Positions 27,511 through 36,840 of a stretch of 64,000 bases of DNA are shown in pieces. The position numbers and the translations under genes are program-made. Location: contig NZ_JACJOD010000067.1 in NCBI RefSeq assembly GCF_014695385.1, forward strand, positions 1-64,000, given 5' to 3'. How positions within the stretch are numbered: position 1 is the stretch's first letter; each line of letters opens with the position of its first letter. Under the pieces are notes generated by a model, which saw nothing but the letters and a program-made list of their open reading frames with translations, did not search any database and was not told where the DNA came from. This stretch comes from Trichocoleus sp. FACHB-46 (GTDB lineage: Bacteria; Cyanobacteriota; Cyanobacteriia; FACHB-46).

Positions 27511-28977
27511 ATGAGCACGCAAGACACGCCAACGCTACCTGCCAAAGGCTTCAAAAAGTTTTGGGTTTTGATTGTTAGCATTTTGTTCGCCGTTGCGATC
27601 GCTGTGCTGGTGCCGCTAATTAGCAACAATCCCGTCAAATACTCTGATATTAACGACCATTTTAAGTATGGTTCTATTGGTAGTGAACCAGCACGGGGTA
27701 TTCCCTATTGGATCTGGAAAGTTCTGCCGCAGATGTTTCCAGAGTACTTACCCGAATACGGTAAAGGCGGTTATGCATCGCTAGGTTTTATCTATGAAGG
27801 GGGAAAGGATTTTCCCGTTGGCTTCTCACAACGTCGTGTATTTGTTAATCGCGTTGGGTTGAACTGTGCCGTTTGCCATACCGGAACCTTGCGAGAAAAT
27901 CCTGACAGCCCCCACCAGGTAATCTCAGCTATGCCGGCAAACGTAGTCAATTTACAGGGTTATATCAAGTTTTTGAGCAAGGTTGCCCAAGATTCTCGAT
28001 TTGTACCAGATGAGATGTTACCTCAGATTGAAGCGATCGGTGGATATCTCAACCCAATTCAAAAATTAATTTATCGTTACATTGCCATTCCGATGACGCG
28101 GGATGCCTTGAGCATTCAGAGCGATCGCTTGTCATTCTTGAATCGCCAGCCCGAATGGGGGCCAGGAAGAGTAGATACCTTCAATCCCTATAAAACGCTT
28201 CAGTTCAATTTCCCGATGGGTAAGCTACCAGAGAAAGAACTGATTGGGACAGCTGACTTTCCCTCCGTTTGGAATCAAAAGCCCCGCGAGGGACTCCAGT
28301 TGCACTGGGATGGAGACAATACCTCTGTAGACGAGCGCAATCTCAGTGCCGGTCTTGGTGCTGGAATTACCCCAACAACAGTAGATCGTGCCGGGCTAAA
28401 ACGGGTGGCTGATTGGCTGTGGGAATTACCGCCTCCAACTTATCCTTACGAAATCAATGCCGATTTAGCAGCGAAAGGTCAGCCGATCTTTGAAAATACT
28501 TGTGCCAGCTGCCATACTTTTAGGGGCGATCGCGTTGGGAAAGTTATTCCCATTGAAGAAATTGGCACTGACTCTCACCGCCTTGATTCCTACACCAACG
28601 AACTCCTCGCCAACCAAAACACCCTATTTGCAGGATATCCAGAAAGATTTAAGCATTTTAGCAAAACTAACGGTTATGCCAACATGCCACTTGATGGCAT
28701 CTGGTTGAGAGCGCCTTACCTGCATAACGGTTCTGTTCCAACACTGCGAGATATGTTGGAAACGCCAGAGCATCGACCTAAGGCGTTCTATCGTGGCAAT
28801 GACTTGTTTGATCAGAAGAACGTTGGCTTTGTGTCTAATGTTGTTCAGGAAGGTGATAAAAAATACTTTAAGTTTGACACGCTGCTTCCTGGTAACACTA
28901 ATACAGGACATTTATATGGAACGGAACTCTCTGTTGAAGACAAGAATGCTTTAATTGAGTACTTAAAAAAGCTCTAG
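27511..28977 (+). CDS. Membrane-anchored di-haem cytochrome c (RoxA/MauG-like)
   Basis: 488 residues. An N-terminal signal anchor (residues about 17-38) is followed by two haem c sites, C119-AVC-H123 and C331-ASC-H335. The C-terminal half has APYLHNGSVPTLRDML, a motif shared by di-haem cytochrome peroxidase, MauG and rubber-oxygenase (RoxA) relatives. Predicted to be exported, with the catalytic part on the periplasmic or lumenal side. AGGAG precedes the start. In context it could supply electrons to or from the dioxygenase pathway, or itself oxygenate a hydrophobic substrate, as RoxA does with rubber; neither is proven. A half-length paralogue follows immediately. Confidence 0.82.
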   Translation: MSTQDTPTLPAKGFKKFWVLIVSILFAVAIAVLVPLISNNPVKYSDINDHFKYGSIGSEPARGIPYWIWKVLPQMFPEYLPEYGKGGYASLGFIYEGGKDFPVGFSQRRVFVNRVGLNCAVCHTGTLRENPDSPHQVISAMPANVVNLQGYIKFLSKVAQDSRFVPDEMLPQIEAIGGYLNPIQKLIYRYIAIPMTRDALSIQSDRLSFLNRQPEWGPGRVDTFNPYKTLQFNFPMGKLPEKELIGTADFPSVWNQKPREGLQLHWDGDNTSVDERNLSAGLGAGITPTTVDRAGLKRVADWLWELPPPTYPYEINADLAAKGQPIFENTCASCHTFRGDRVGKVIPIEEIGTDSHRLDSYTNELLANQNTLFAGYPERFKHFSKTNGYANMPLDGIWLRAPYLHNGSVPTLRDMLETPEHRPKAFYRGNDLFDQKNVGFVSNVVQEGDKKYFKFDTLLPGNTNTGHLYGTELSVEDKNALIEYLKKL

Positions 28978-29035
28978 TGCGAATAATTCCTTATCTTTAT
29001 TGTGTGGGAATACACATAAAAGGAAAGAAAAATAT

Positions 29036-29746
29036 ATGACTAGTACAAAAGAAAAAATAGGTAGGCTGGTCACAATTGGTGGGTTAATTCTTGCTCTTTT
29101 TGTGGGATCAGTTTGGTACTTGAGTTGGGTTCATCTGTCTCGGAAAGTTCCTCTTGCTTATGCCTCTGTTGAACAGCAATTTAACTATGGGATGATTGGG
29201 GTAGAACAAGTAGATACTGTACCCTATTGGATCTGGCTCATACTTCCAAGACTTTTTCCTGAGAAGTTGCCAAGGCCAGGAGGCTATGTTTCCCTAAAAA
29301 TGGATTGGGAAGCTGGTGAGGAAGTACCTGTTGGACTTACCAAACAGACAACTGGGTTTCCCAAAGTCAGCCTTAACTGTGCAGCTTGCCATAATGCTAC
29401 ATTCTCCTCTTTGAGCGATGGAAAAACTAAAATGATACTGACAGGTTCGGCTCCAAATTTTGATTTACAAGGTTACGTTAATTTCTTGCGTAGTAGTGCA
29501 AATGACCCCAGATTTAATTCAAACTATCTTCTCAATAAATTGCAAGATGTTTATGAATTATCTTGGCTGGAAAAAAGATTTTATCGATATATAATCATCC
29601 CCCAATCTCAGCAGGCTTTAAGCCAACTTGAGGATGTACCCGATCTATTAAAATCCCATCCAAATTGGACTAAGGAAGCTATGCAGCACTGGCAATCAAT
29701 TCAGTTTGAAAACTCACAAGCTTCTCAACTTCCCAATCCGACTTAA
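29036..29746 (+). CDS. Half-length mono-haem paralogue of the di-haem cytochrome
   Basis: 236 residues from the ATG at 29036 (AGGAAAG upstream). Membrane anchor at about 12-32, then sequence parallel to the N-terminal half of the preceding protein (QQFNYGMIGVEQVDTVPYWIW; GGYVSL; SLNCAACHNATF), with one haem site C115-AAC-H119. The similarity ends where the paralogue continues into its second haem domain (NPYKTLQF versus HWQSIQFE), and the protein stops a few residues later. It is thus a duplication that kept only the first haem domain, by design or by truncation. It could be an electron-transfer partner. No frame with the missing half was found downstream. Confidence 0.75.
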   Translation: MTSTKEKIGRLVTIGGLILALFVGSVWYLSWVHLSRKVPLAYASVEQQFNYGMIGVEQVDTVPYWIWLILPRLFPEKLPRPGGYVSLKMDWEAGEEVPVGLTKQTTGFPKVSLNCAACHNATFSSLSDGKTKMILTGSAPNFDLQGYVNFLRSSANDPRFNSNYLLNKLQDVYELSWLEKRFYRYIIIPQSQQALSQLEDVPDLLKSHPNWTKEAMQHWQSIQFENSQASQLPNPT

Positions 29747-29826
29747 GGAAGTGTATAGCAGGGAACAGGTTTAAGAGTTGCTTTACATCTGTATTTTATG
29801 GTTTGTTTTAACCAGAGGCTTTTCTC

Positions 29827-30240
29827 ATGAACAAATTCGTCAAATGGTTTAACATCGTTACTTTCATTGGTGTGTTGATTAATATTTTCGGGATGGCACT
29901 ACCGTTTATTTTTACACCGCAATGGTATCTCGATTTCTTCAACTTGCCAGGCGGTGGGGGATCAGTAATTTGGATGCGACAAGCTGGCTTACTGCTGTTT
30001 TTGATCTCCATTTTGTATGTTGCTGGAGGTCGCGATCCAATACGGTACAGTTGGAACGCCACGTTTGCGGTGTTAGTGCGTATGACAATCGGAAGTTATT
30101 GGTTGTGGCTAGTTTTTATCGAGGGGCAAACACGCTCATTCCTAATATTTGGTATTGTCGACTGTGTATACGCCATATTCAACGGGATTTTACTTTGGCT
30201 GGCACTCAAAAATACTGAAACCGTTGAGCAATTAACTTAA
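29827..30240 (+). CDS. Small four-helix membrane protein, unknown
   Basis: 137 residues with four hydrophobic segments (about 9-29, 48-68, 80-100, 105-127). No motif that names a family was recognised; a conserved-looking TPQWYLDFFNLPGGGG loop lies between helices 1 and 2. It follows the cytochrome genes by 80 bp on the same strand, so it may be part of the redox cluster as a membrane subunit or quinone-pool link. Confidence 0.7.
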   Translation: MNKFVKWFNIVTFIGVLINIFGMALPFIFTPQWYLDFFNLPGGGGSVIWMRQAGLLLFLISILYVAGGRDPIRYSWNATFAVLVRMTIGSYWLWLVFIEGQTRSFLIFGIVDCVYAIFNGILLWLALKNTETVEQLT

Positions 30241-30369
30241 CATCTGTCCACCTACTTGTCAGTTCATTTTTAATATAGGACTCATATTGGGTCTTTAAAA
30301 AATCAGTACACTTCTAACTGCCTTCTTTGCTGTTCCCTGCTCCCTTTCTACACAAGTTATGTTCAGTAA

Positions 30370-31062
30370 TCAAACCGGATTGCTATAGTTAATTCGAGTC
30401 AGCCAATCTGCCAATTTTGGATAAGCCAAAATTCGATTTTTGAGTGCGCTTGTTCGTAGGATTTCTTCAAGTTGAGCAGCAACCGCAATGTCTGCGATTG
30501 TTAATTCGTGACTAGCCAACCAGGGTTGCTGGCTTAATACTACTTCAATTCGATCTAAGTGCTGAAAGAATTTTGTTTCAACGCGATCGCGGGTTAATCG
30601 ACCTATCCCCTGCGCCCGAAGTTGTTGCCGATAAATGATCGGAGCTAAACTACCAATAATCCATGCTTCAAATCGAGGACGGTCTGCACACAACATGGGA
30701 ATGGATAACTGTAATGCTCGTTGATCCATAAAGCGAAAATAGACCTCATACCAATACAATGATTCATCGGCCCAATCTTCCCACAGCAAAGCTTGAGCCT
30801 GCTGTTGTGGATCAGATGGAAACAGTGCGGGTTGGGGATGGCGACGTTCAAGAAATTCAGCAATATCTGAACTGTCTTGAATCCAATCTCCTTCGTATTT
30901 TAACATAGGTAACTTTGCTGATTTAGACAACTTGGAGACTCTTAAAGCTAACAAACCGTTATAATTCTTGGTGACATAAACCAACTGTTTATATTGCAGA
31001 ATTTTGCGTACCTTGAGACAAAATGGAGATATCTCCCATTGGTGAAGAATAATTCTTGACAT
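30370..31062 (-). CDS. Glutathione S-transferase family protein
   Basis: 230 residues. Thioredoxin-like N-terminal domain with active-site SPFC (12-15), the cis-Pro segment KLPMLKYEGDWIQDSSDIAEFLE (about 52-74), then an all-helical C-terminal domain with the N-capping motif ELTIADIAVAAQLEEI. It could conjugate or isomerise electrophiles such as lipid-derived aldehydes or allene oxides. It is transcribed against its neighbours and faces the DJ-1 gene, sharing an AT-rich divergent promoter region at 31063-31248. Confidence 0.87.
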   Translation of the reverse strand: MSRIILHQWEISPFCLKVRKILQYKQLVYVTKNYNGLLALRVSKLSKSAKLPMLKYEGDWIQDSSDIAEFLERRHPQPALFPSDPQQQAQALLWEDWADESLYWYEVYFRFMDQRALQLSIPMLCADRPRFEAWIIGSLAPIIYRQQLRAQGIGRLTRDRVETKFFQHLDRIEVVLSQQPWLASHELTIADIAVAAQLEEILRTSALKNRILAYPKLADWLTRINYSNPV

Positions 31063-31248
31063 GTCAAATACCTTAAATAATTGCTACAGTTCAAAAGCCT
31101 ATTTGTGTCAGCATTTTATACTATTTCTTGTTCATAAAAAATTGCTATTGGCTTAGTGTATATATCAATTTCAAACAAATAACACTTACCTAAGCAAAAA
31201 AACTATGTGATTTAGTTTTATGTAGTTAAGTTAACTAATTTCAAACCA

Positions 31249-31950
31249 ATGAAAGATAAAAAGGTTCTGATTGTTATCACCAGCCATAACACCTTAAAAG
31301 ATGGTAAGGAAACAGGCTACTGGCTGGGAGAGGTGACACATTTCTACTATATTCTAAGAGAAGCAGGTTATGAGGTTGACTTTACTAGCCCTAAAGGAAG
31401 CCAACCACCGCTTGATCAAAGAAGTTACGATTTACGAGATAAAGATAATCGTCAATTTTGGGAAGACAAACACCTTCAATCTCAACTGAATAACACAATT
31501 CCGATTGAAGCCGTTAACGCAGAAGATTACATGTCCATCTACTATGCAGGTGGACATGGGGCAATGTGGGATTTCCCTAGTAATGAAAGACTGGCACAGA
31601 TAGCAGCCCAAATCTATGAAAAAGGTGGCTTTATCTCAGCCGTATGTCATGGTTCTGCTGGACTGCTTAACATTAAGCTTGCCAATGGACGCTCTTTGCT
31701 ATATGGGAAAACAGTTACAGGATTTGCCAACCTGGAAGAAAAGTTGATTCGCTTGACCAAAGCTGTTCCCTATCTTTTGGAAGACGAGCTTAAGAAGCAA
31801 GGTGCTACCTATAAAAGAGGGATAATTCCCTTCATTCCTCATGTCGAAGTGAGCGATCGACTCATTACAGGTCAAAATCCTCAGTCCGCCAAAGCAGTTG
31901 CTAAAGCCTTGATTAGAGCTCTGCAAACGCCGTGGCAGATTCAATCCTAA
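31249..31950 (+). CDS. DJ-1/PfpI-family protein (Hsp31-like)
   Basis: 233 residues. Class I glutamine amidotransferase-like fold with nucleophile elbow AVCHGSAGL: C133 and H134, and E28 in GYWLGEVTHFY as the third residue of the Hsp31/glyoxalase III-type site. YYAGGHGAMWDF is the oxyanion-side GGHG motif. Members detoxify reactive aldehydes such as methylglyoxal, or act as holdases. In this cluster it may handle carbonyl products of lipid oxidation (inference). It precedes the lipase gene by 18 bp, indicating an operon. Confidence 0.87.
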   Translation: MKDKKVLIVITSHNTLKDGKETGYWLGEVTHFYYILREAGYEVDFTSPKGSQPPLDQRSYDLRDKDNRQFWEDKHLQSQLNNTIPIEAVNAEDYMSIYYAGGHGAMWDFPSNERLAQIAAQIYEKGGFISAVCHGSAGLLNIKLANGRSLLYGKTVTGFANLEEKLIRLTKAVPYLLEDELKKQGATYKRGIIPFIPHVEVSDRLITGQNPQSAKAVAKALIRALQTPWQIQS

Positions 31951-31968
31951 AATCCTGGATAACAAGGT

Positions 31969-33591
31969 ATGTTAAACACCTCTAACTCAGTTCAAACGCG
32001 AGAGGCTCTACCTCTGATCTTGATTCGTGGCTTTGGTGGTTCAGATGTTGTAGAGGAGCAGAAAAATGCGTATCAGGGCTTCAATGAGGGGACAGTTTAT
32101 CCTCTGAAGCAGGGTGAGAATTATATCTATGAAGGTCTTATTCTGCGATTGATGAAATCTAACTGGAGATATCAGGATGCTACTAATGTAGTGAACTACT
32201 CCAATAAAGAAATTGCCCATATGCGAGAAAATTTGCCGCAGGAATTGAGGAGCTTAGATCAAGCGGGTTTTTTTTCTAAGAGTAAAGTTGTCATTGATCC
32301 AGCAATGGCTCTCAACTTGATCAACTCTGATGACGATCCGCGTCAAACATTGTGGGTGTTTCGATACTATGATTTAGGTGATCGAGCATTTAACCAATAT
32401 GGCATTGCTTTAACTCGGTTGATCGACTTCATCCGTACCTTGGTTGACATCAAACTGAAAGCGAAAGGCATTGAATCACACGTTAACAAAGTAAATATCA
32501 TTGCCCATTCAATGGGAGGCCTAATTGCTCGTCAAGCCATTCAGTGCGCTTTTCGGGACAACGAAACAAGAGTGGGGCAAGCAACTGCTGAAGAATCGAT
32601 TAATAAGATTGTGACGCTAGGAACCCCGCATCAGGGAATTAGTTTTCAACTGTTGCAGGAACTATCCTGGATTCCTTTTCTGCAAGCGGATGATGAGATC
32701 GAACAATTCAATCCTGAGAAACAAGCTGATCCAATCAATGAGGTTGGATTCAATAAACTCAAGGATCATTTTCCGCTCGACCGCCTATTAAATATTGTGG
32801 GCACAAACCACCATACCTATAACTACACCAGCTCCCGCATTTTGAATCGATTATTTGCTGCTGCGAATGATGGGGGATTGAGCTATAACCGCAGTGATGG
32901 TCTAGTCAAGCAGAAGTATGCCCAAATTCCAGGAGCACCTCGAACATTTATTCACAAGTCCCACGGTGGACATGACTCAATTATTAATTCTCGTGAAGCG
33001 TATGAAATTTCTAGCCGATTCCTTTTTGGTGATATTCGTGCCCGGCTGCGCTTAATCGAAGCTAATATCACAAGCAATAAAGGTGCAGACTTTCTCGGGA
33101 AGAGTGAATATTTTATGGGAGTTTCTATAAAGCCACGGGGAGTCGACTTTGAGCTATTTCATCAAAGCCGAGAAGCAGAAAATTGTTACGGACCTTTCAG
33201 CAGTAAAGACTTTAGTGACTCACCAGCTATTTTTGACTGGGCAAGCAACAATCGTTTGATTTGGGAAGGTTTCTTGCTGCGCAATCACCATAAACCTGAT
33301 CTAGTGCTGCGTCTTCAGTTTTATGTAAGCGAACGCGATCTATTTGGGATTGGTTTCTCGGATAACATCATCCTTCTTGCCCATTACTTTGTGCGGGCTG
33401 TTACAGATTCTAACTCTTTTCAACTCCTGCTCTATAATGATGAAAACTTTTCTGCTAACGGCACTCCAATGGCAAAAACAAGAGACGGATGGCAGTTTCA
33501 GGTAGCAGGTCGGAATTTTGAAGGTACCTTCCGCATTGAACTCGACACAATTCCTAAGTGCGGTATTCCACAACCGATCGTTCCACACTGA
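31969..33591 (+). CDS. Alpha/beta-hydrolase lipase-like protein
   Basis: 540 residues. The N-terminal part has an alpha/beta-hydrolase start (LPLILIRGFGGSD) and nucleophile elbow AHSMGG with S181. GTPHQGISF follows, as in triacylglycerol lipases and PGAP1-like esterases. The His may be in SHGGHDSIIN (about 325). Residues about 355-540 form an extra, beta-rich C-terminal domain of unknown role. No signal peptide is seen. A lipase could release fatty acids for the dioxygenase encoded upstream. It closes the DJ-1/lipase operon. Confidence 0.82.
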   Translation: MLNTSNSVQTREALPLILIRGFGGSDVVEEQKNAYQGFNEGTVYPLKQGENYIYEGLILRLMKSNWRYQDATNVVNYSNKEIAHMRENLPQELRSLDQAGFFSKSKVVIDPAMALNLINSDDDPRQTLWVFRYYDLGDRAFNQYGIALTRLIDFIRTLVDIKLKAKGIESHVNKVNIIAHSMGGLIARQAIQCAFRDNETRVGQATAEESINKIVTLGTPHQGISFQLLQELSWIPFLQADDEIEQFNPEKQADPINEVGFNKLKDHFPLDRLLNIVGTNHHTYNYTSSRILNRLFAAANDGGLSYNRSDGLVKQKYAQIPGAPRTFIHKSHGGHDSIINSREAYEISSRFLFGDIRARLRLIEANITSNKGADFLGKSEYFMGVSIKPRGVDFELFHQSREAENCYGPFSSKDFSDSPAIFDWASNNRLIWEGFLLRNHHKPDLVLRLQFYVSERDLFGIGFSDNIILLAHYFVRAVTDSNSFQLLLYNDENFSANGTPMAKTRDGWQFQVAGRNFEGTFRIELDTIPKCGIPQPIVPH

Positions 33592-33654
33592 GTGTCGCGA
33601 TCGTATCTGTAGCGATAATACAGTGTTTTTAAATAGATGTAAAACAGAGCGAGT

Positions 33655-34939
33655 TCAGACAATAAAATGAGCGATTGCTAAGGAATTCAAGCTCTTGGGA
33701 AGGAAACCATGAGCCAACGCTACTATCCCTTTTCTGTCACTCTCGAAAAACAATAAATAGCAGTGCTGTTGAAGCATTGTTTCCACCAATTCATCCAAGC
33801 AGTGCTCAACGAATTTGGGGCTTTTAGCTATTCTCTGGCAAGAGTGATGGAAGAGGGCTATAGCAATCCTAAACGATTCATGAAAAAGTGCCATACATAA
33901 AAACCTTGGGGAAACTAAAGTTTGACGATGGGTGATGAATTCAAATAACCATCTCACTGTGGAGAATGAGCGACACGGGTGATAACACTTTCGAATCCAT
34001 TGCTTTGCCTGCAGCCAAAGATCCTCCACTGGATTCTGCCGGGAGGCATGAGGAGCGAACCGTAGACAAGTGATAGTCCACTCACACTCTTTCAACCCTT
34101 GATTGACAGCAGCTAAATAGTCTTGGATGGCTTGAGAACGGTGATAGCTGGCCCTATCCCAAATCAAGGCGATACGCGAGTGCGGGTACTCGGCCAGCAA
34201 AGCTTGCGAGAAGGCAATAGTGGACTCGGAATTTCCTCGCTCAAACGCTTTGATGAGAAACTCCCGGCTCAAGACATTGAGGGTTCCATAGTAGTTCTGC
34301 TTCTGACGTTCGTTCGTCATTGGTACTTCAATGCGTTGGTTGATTTTGCCCCAGACGTAGCCGCAGAGGTCGCCCCACAGTAGATGACATTCATCCTGGA
34401 AAAAGACCACGAGCTGACCCGTGACAATCTCCTGCCGATGCCGCTCCAACCAAGCCATGATTTCGTGTTTTTTCTACCACTTCGTGGTCTGCTTGAGGAT
34501 TACGTTTCTGGGGCTTCTTCCAGCTAATGCCCGCAGCGGCGAACAAGTCGTAATAGCTCTGGTTGGAGGCAAATACAATGCCATAGCGCTCCTCAAGGTG
34601 CTGTTGCAGTTCGCTCAGATTCCAATAGTTTTTTGCCTTGAGCCAATCAAGCACTGCTTGTCGTTGCTGAGCATTGAGATAAGCAGCTGAACCTCTATGC
34701 TAAAGAGCCAACCCTGTAGCTCCTCGCTTCTCAAAGGCTTGCTTCCATCTAGTGATGAAGCCGCCTGAGACCTGCAAGACATCGCGAATCGCGTCATAAG
34801 TGTACTCCTGCAACACCATTTGCACGGCCAAGGCCCTTTTGAATTCCCGAGGGTCAGGGTTGCTTTGGATAAACTTAGTGAGTTCTTCCATAGATAGGTT
34901 AACGAGGTCAGGTGCAGTCGTTATAGGGAACCATATCAT
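33655..34939 (-). pseudogene. Disrupted IS630-family transposase
   Basis: The N-terminal part (34939-34700) has the HTH region LQEYTYDAIRDVLQVSGGFITRWKQAF and ends at an in-frame TAG at about 34700; the same frame continues as HRGSAAYLNAQQRQAVLDWL to about 34480. A +1 shift at an A-run (about 34465-34475) leads to the catalytic part (34458-33655), with all three acidic residues in context: FQDECH, IWDRASYH and NPVEDLW. The catalytic frame has no stop inside the IS and reads through the left inverted repeat into flanking DNA, ending at 33655. Probably inactive. Confidence 0.78.
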
Positions 34940-34972
34940 CCCTACTTTTATTTATGAATCATTTAGAATTGC
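33863..34972 (-). mobile_element. IS630-family element, about 1.1 kb
   Basis: Imperfect terminal inverted repeats: GCAATCCTAAACGATTCAT at 33863-33881 and the reverse complement of GCAATTCTAAATGATTCAT at 34954-34972 (two differences). Each end abuts a TA dinucleotide (33861-33862 and 34973-34974), the target duplication used by this family. Contains the disrupted transposase. Confidence 0.78.
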
Positions 34973-34977
34973 TATGT

Positions 34978-35070
34978 GACAGTGACCTCAGGGATGAGGA
35001 ATGGCAAAGGATAGCCCCCCCCTATTACCGCCACAAAAAACATGGGCAAACTCCGAGAAGTTAGCTTGCG
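34978..35070 (+). pseudogene. IS5-family transposase N-terminal relic
   Basis: The frame reads DSDLRDEEWQRIAP followed by LLPPQK, matching the usual start of IS5/IS427-type transposases (SDL.DEEW..I.PLLPP). The next block, LREVLN, is in another frame. The rest is gone. It lies right at the edge of the IS630 element, which may have inserted next to or into it. Confidence 0.65.
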
Positions 35071-35103
35071 CGAGGTGTTGAATCTACCAACGCCCATCTG
35101 ACA

Positions 35104-35295
35104 ATGACATCATCAAAATCCCCCTTCCTCACCCGGGCTCAACGAGCGCACCGTCGGTTAACTTGGATAGAACGTTGGGATAGAAATGCAGCCGCTCATG
35201 CGGTCAGCCACTGGCGAGTGAGCCTGTTTGGCATTTCCTCAAGCGTGCTGGATTGGCTGAACAACCTCAGACCTAGCCTTGTCTTAATCATATGA
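35104..35295 (+). pseudogene. Probable transposase C-terminal relic
   Basis: A 63-residue frame (TRAQRAHRRLTWIERWDRNAA...FGISSSVLDWLNNL). The RLTWIERWDRNA...FGIS pattern resembles the C-terminal ends of some cyanobacterial DDE transposases. It is too short to be functional and I cannot name the family. The region 35296-35532 holds nothing recognisable beyond the next gene's promoter. Confidence 0.35.
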
Positions 35296-35532
35296 ATCTC
35301 GTTGCGCATCTCGTGGGTACGTTAGCTCTTTGAAGCTTTTCCTATTTGTAAAGTAAAAAAGATCTGACAATGAATAGCACTACCAATGGCCAATGACCAG
35401 TGACAATCACCAGCAATTATCTCATCCACCATTTATTTCCACTGCGATCGCTCATATTTCTCTAAATTTCTCTAATCTTCAGTGGTATACGCTTGCGGTA
35501 TTATTCCGACAAGCATTTATTGTGGCAGAGCT

Positions 35533-36840
35533 GTGACCTTTGATTTAGCAAGATTTTACAAAGCGTGTAACCCCAGCAAGACGCTGGTGATGGGGAATGC
35601 CGACGATCGCCGCTACTACATTGACTTTTCTCCGGTTCGGGGCAGCAACATAATTCGAGAGCTACAGCGCACCATCACCATTCTGGCGGGCGACGAACCG
35701 ACCTCCTGCCAACTGTTTACAGGACACATCGGCTGCGGCAAATCTACTGAGCTCCTGCGGTTAAAAGCGGAACTTGAGCAGCAAGGATTTCATGTCGTTT
35801 ACTTCGAGTCTAGTCAGGATTTAGATACAGCTGACGTGGATGTAACAGATATTCTGCTAGCGATTGCCCGTCAGGTGAGCGAGAGTCTGGAAGCGATTCA
35901 AATCAACGTCAAACCCAGTTATTTCAACAATCTGTTTGCCGAGATTGCCGACCTTCTACAGATGCCGATCGACCTATCGGCTCAGGCAGAGCTTTCGTTT
36001 GTGATTGGCAAAATCACGGCTCAAACCAAAGCCAGTCCTAAATTGCGGAACCAGTTGAGGCAGCATCTGGAGCCCCGAACCAACGGAATCTTGGGTGCTA
36101 TCAATCAAGAGCTGTTAGACCCTGCCAGAGAAAAGCTTCAGAAACAGGGTAAGCAGGGACTGGTCGTCATTGTAGACAACCTTGATCGCGTTGATAACAC
36201 CCTGAAACCTAGCGGTCGTACCCAGCCAGAGTATTTGTTTGTCGATCGAGGAGAGCAGCTAAACCAACTGAAGTGCCATGTCGTTTACACTATCCCGCTG
36301 GTATTGCTGTTTTCCAATAGCCTAGGCCCATTGACCAATAGATTTGGGGTCGATCCAAAAGTGCTGCCGATGGTGCCAATCGAATTACGAGAAGGGGCAG
36401 ACTGCGCTGAGGGGCTAGCATTGCTAAGACAGATGGTGTTAACTCGCGCCTTTCCTGACGCAACTCCCGCACAACAGTTACAATTAATCCCTCACGTATT
36501 TGATAGCTCTGATACACTAGAGCGTTTGTGCAAAGTCAGTGGTGGGCACGTCCGCAACCTGCTGATGCTGCTCTACCGCTGTTTGCAGCGGGACGACCCG
36601 CCCCTGTCCCGCAACTGCTTAGAAGCTGTGATTCGGCAACGTCGAGACGAACTGGTAAACACAATCGACAACGATGAGTGGGAGTTGCTGCGCCATGTTG
36701 GTCAGCATAAGAGTGTTCGAGGGGAGGAGCGCTATCAAACGTTGATTCGCAGCATGTTTGTGTTTGAGTACCGCGATCACAATGGCTCTTGGTTTGACAT
36801 TAACCCCATCTTGGCTGACGCCAAGGAATTTCAGTTATGA
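35533..36840 (+). CDS. P-loop ATPase of a STAND-associated module
   Basis: 435 residues from the GTG at 35533 (VTFDLARFYKAC...); an upstream GTG at 35482 adds a Cys-rich stretch that looks untranslated. Walker A GHIGCGKST at residues 64-72, Walker B LVVIVDNLDRV with D215, then a helical lid and winged-helix-like region. No effector domain is fused. The stop overlaps the start of the STAND-WD40 gene (ATGA), so the two are made together. It is probably a AAA+/STAND-type regulatory ATPase of a conflict or signalling complex; exact family not identified. Confidence 0.75.
   Translation: MTFDLARFYKACNPSKTLVMGNADDRRYYIDFSPVRGSNIIRELQRTITILAGDEPTSCQLFTGHIGCGKSTELLRLKAELEQQGFHVVYFESSQDLDTADVDVTDILLAIARQVSESLEAIQINVKPSYFNNLFAEIADLLQMPIDLSAQAELSFVIGKITAQTKASPKLRNQLRQHLEPRTNGILGAINQELLDPAREKLQKQGKQGLVVIVDNLDRVDNTLKPSGRTQPEYLFVDRGEQLNQLKCHVVYTIPLVLLFSNSLGPLTNRFGVDPKVLPMVPIELREGADCAEGLALLRQMVLTRAFPDATPAQQLQLIPHVFDSSDTLERLCKVSGGHVRNLLMLLYRCLQRDDPPLSRNCLEAVIRQRRDELVNTIDNDEWELLRHVGQHKSVRGEERYQTLIRSMFVFEYRDHNGSWFDINPILADAKEFQL

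Noticed and set aside
33670-33688. Terminal repeat of the IS630 at 33670-33688
   Set aside because: It resembles the right end only weakly. The repeat at 33863-33881 matches with two differences and is flanked by TA on both sides.
34455-34480. Programmed -1 frameshift in the IS630 transposase at an A6 run
   Set aside because: The downstream frame is +1 relative to the upstream one, and the A-run is not in the phase of a canonical -1 heptamer. An in-frame TAG further upstream also argues for decay.
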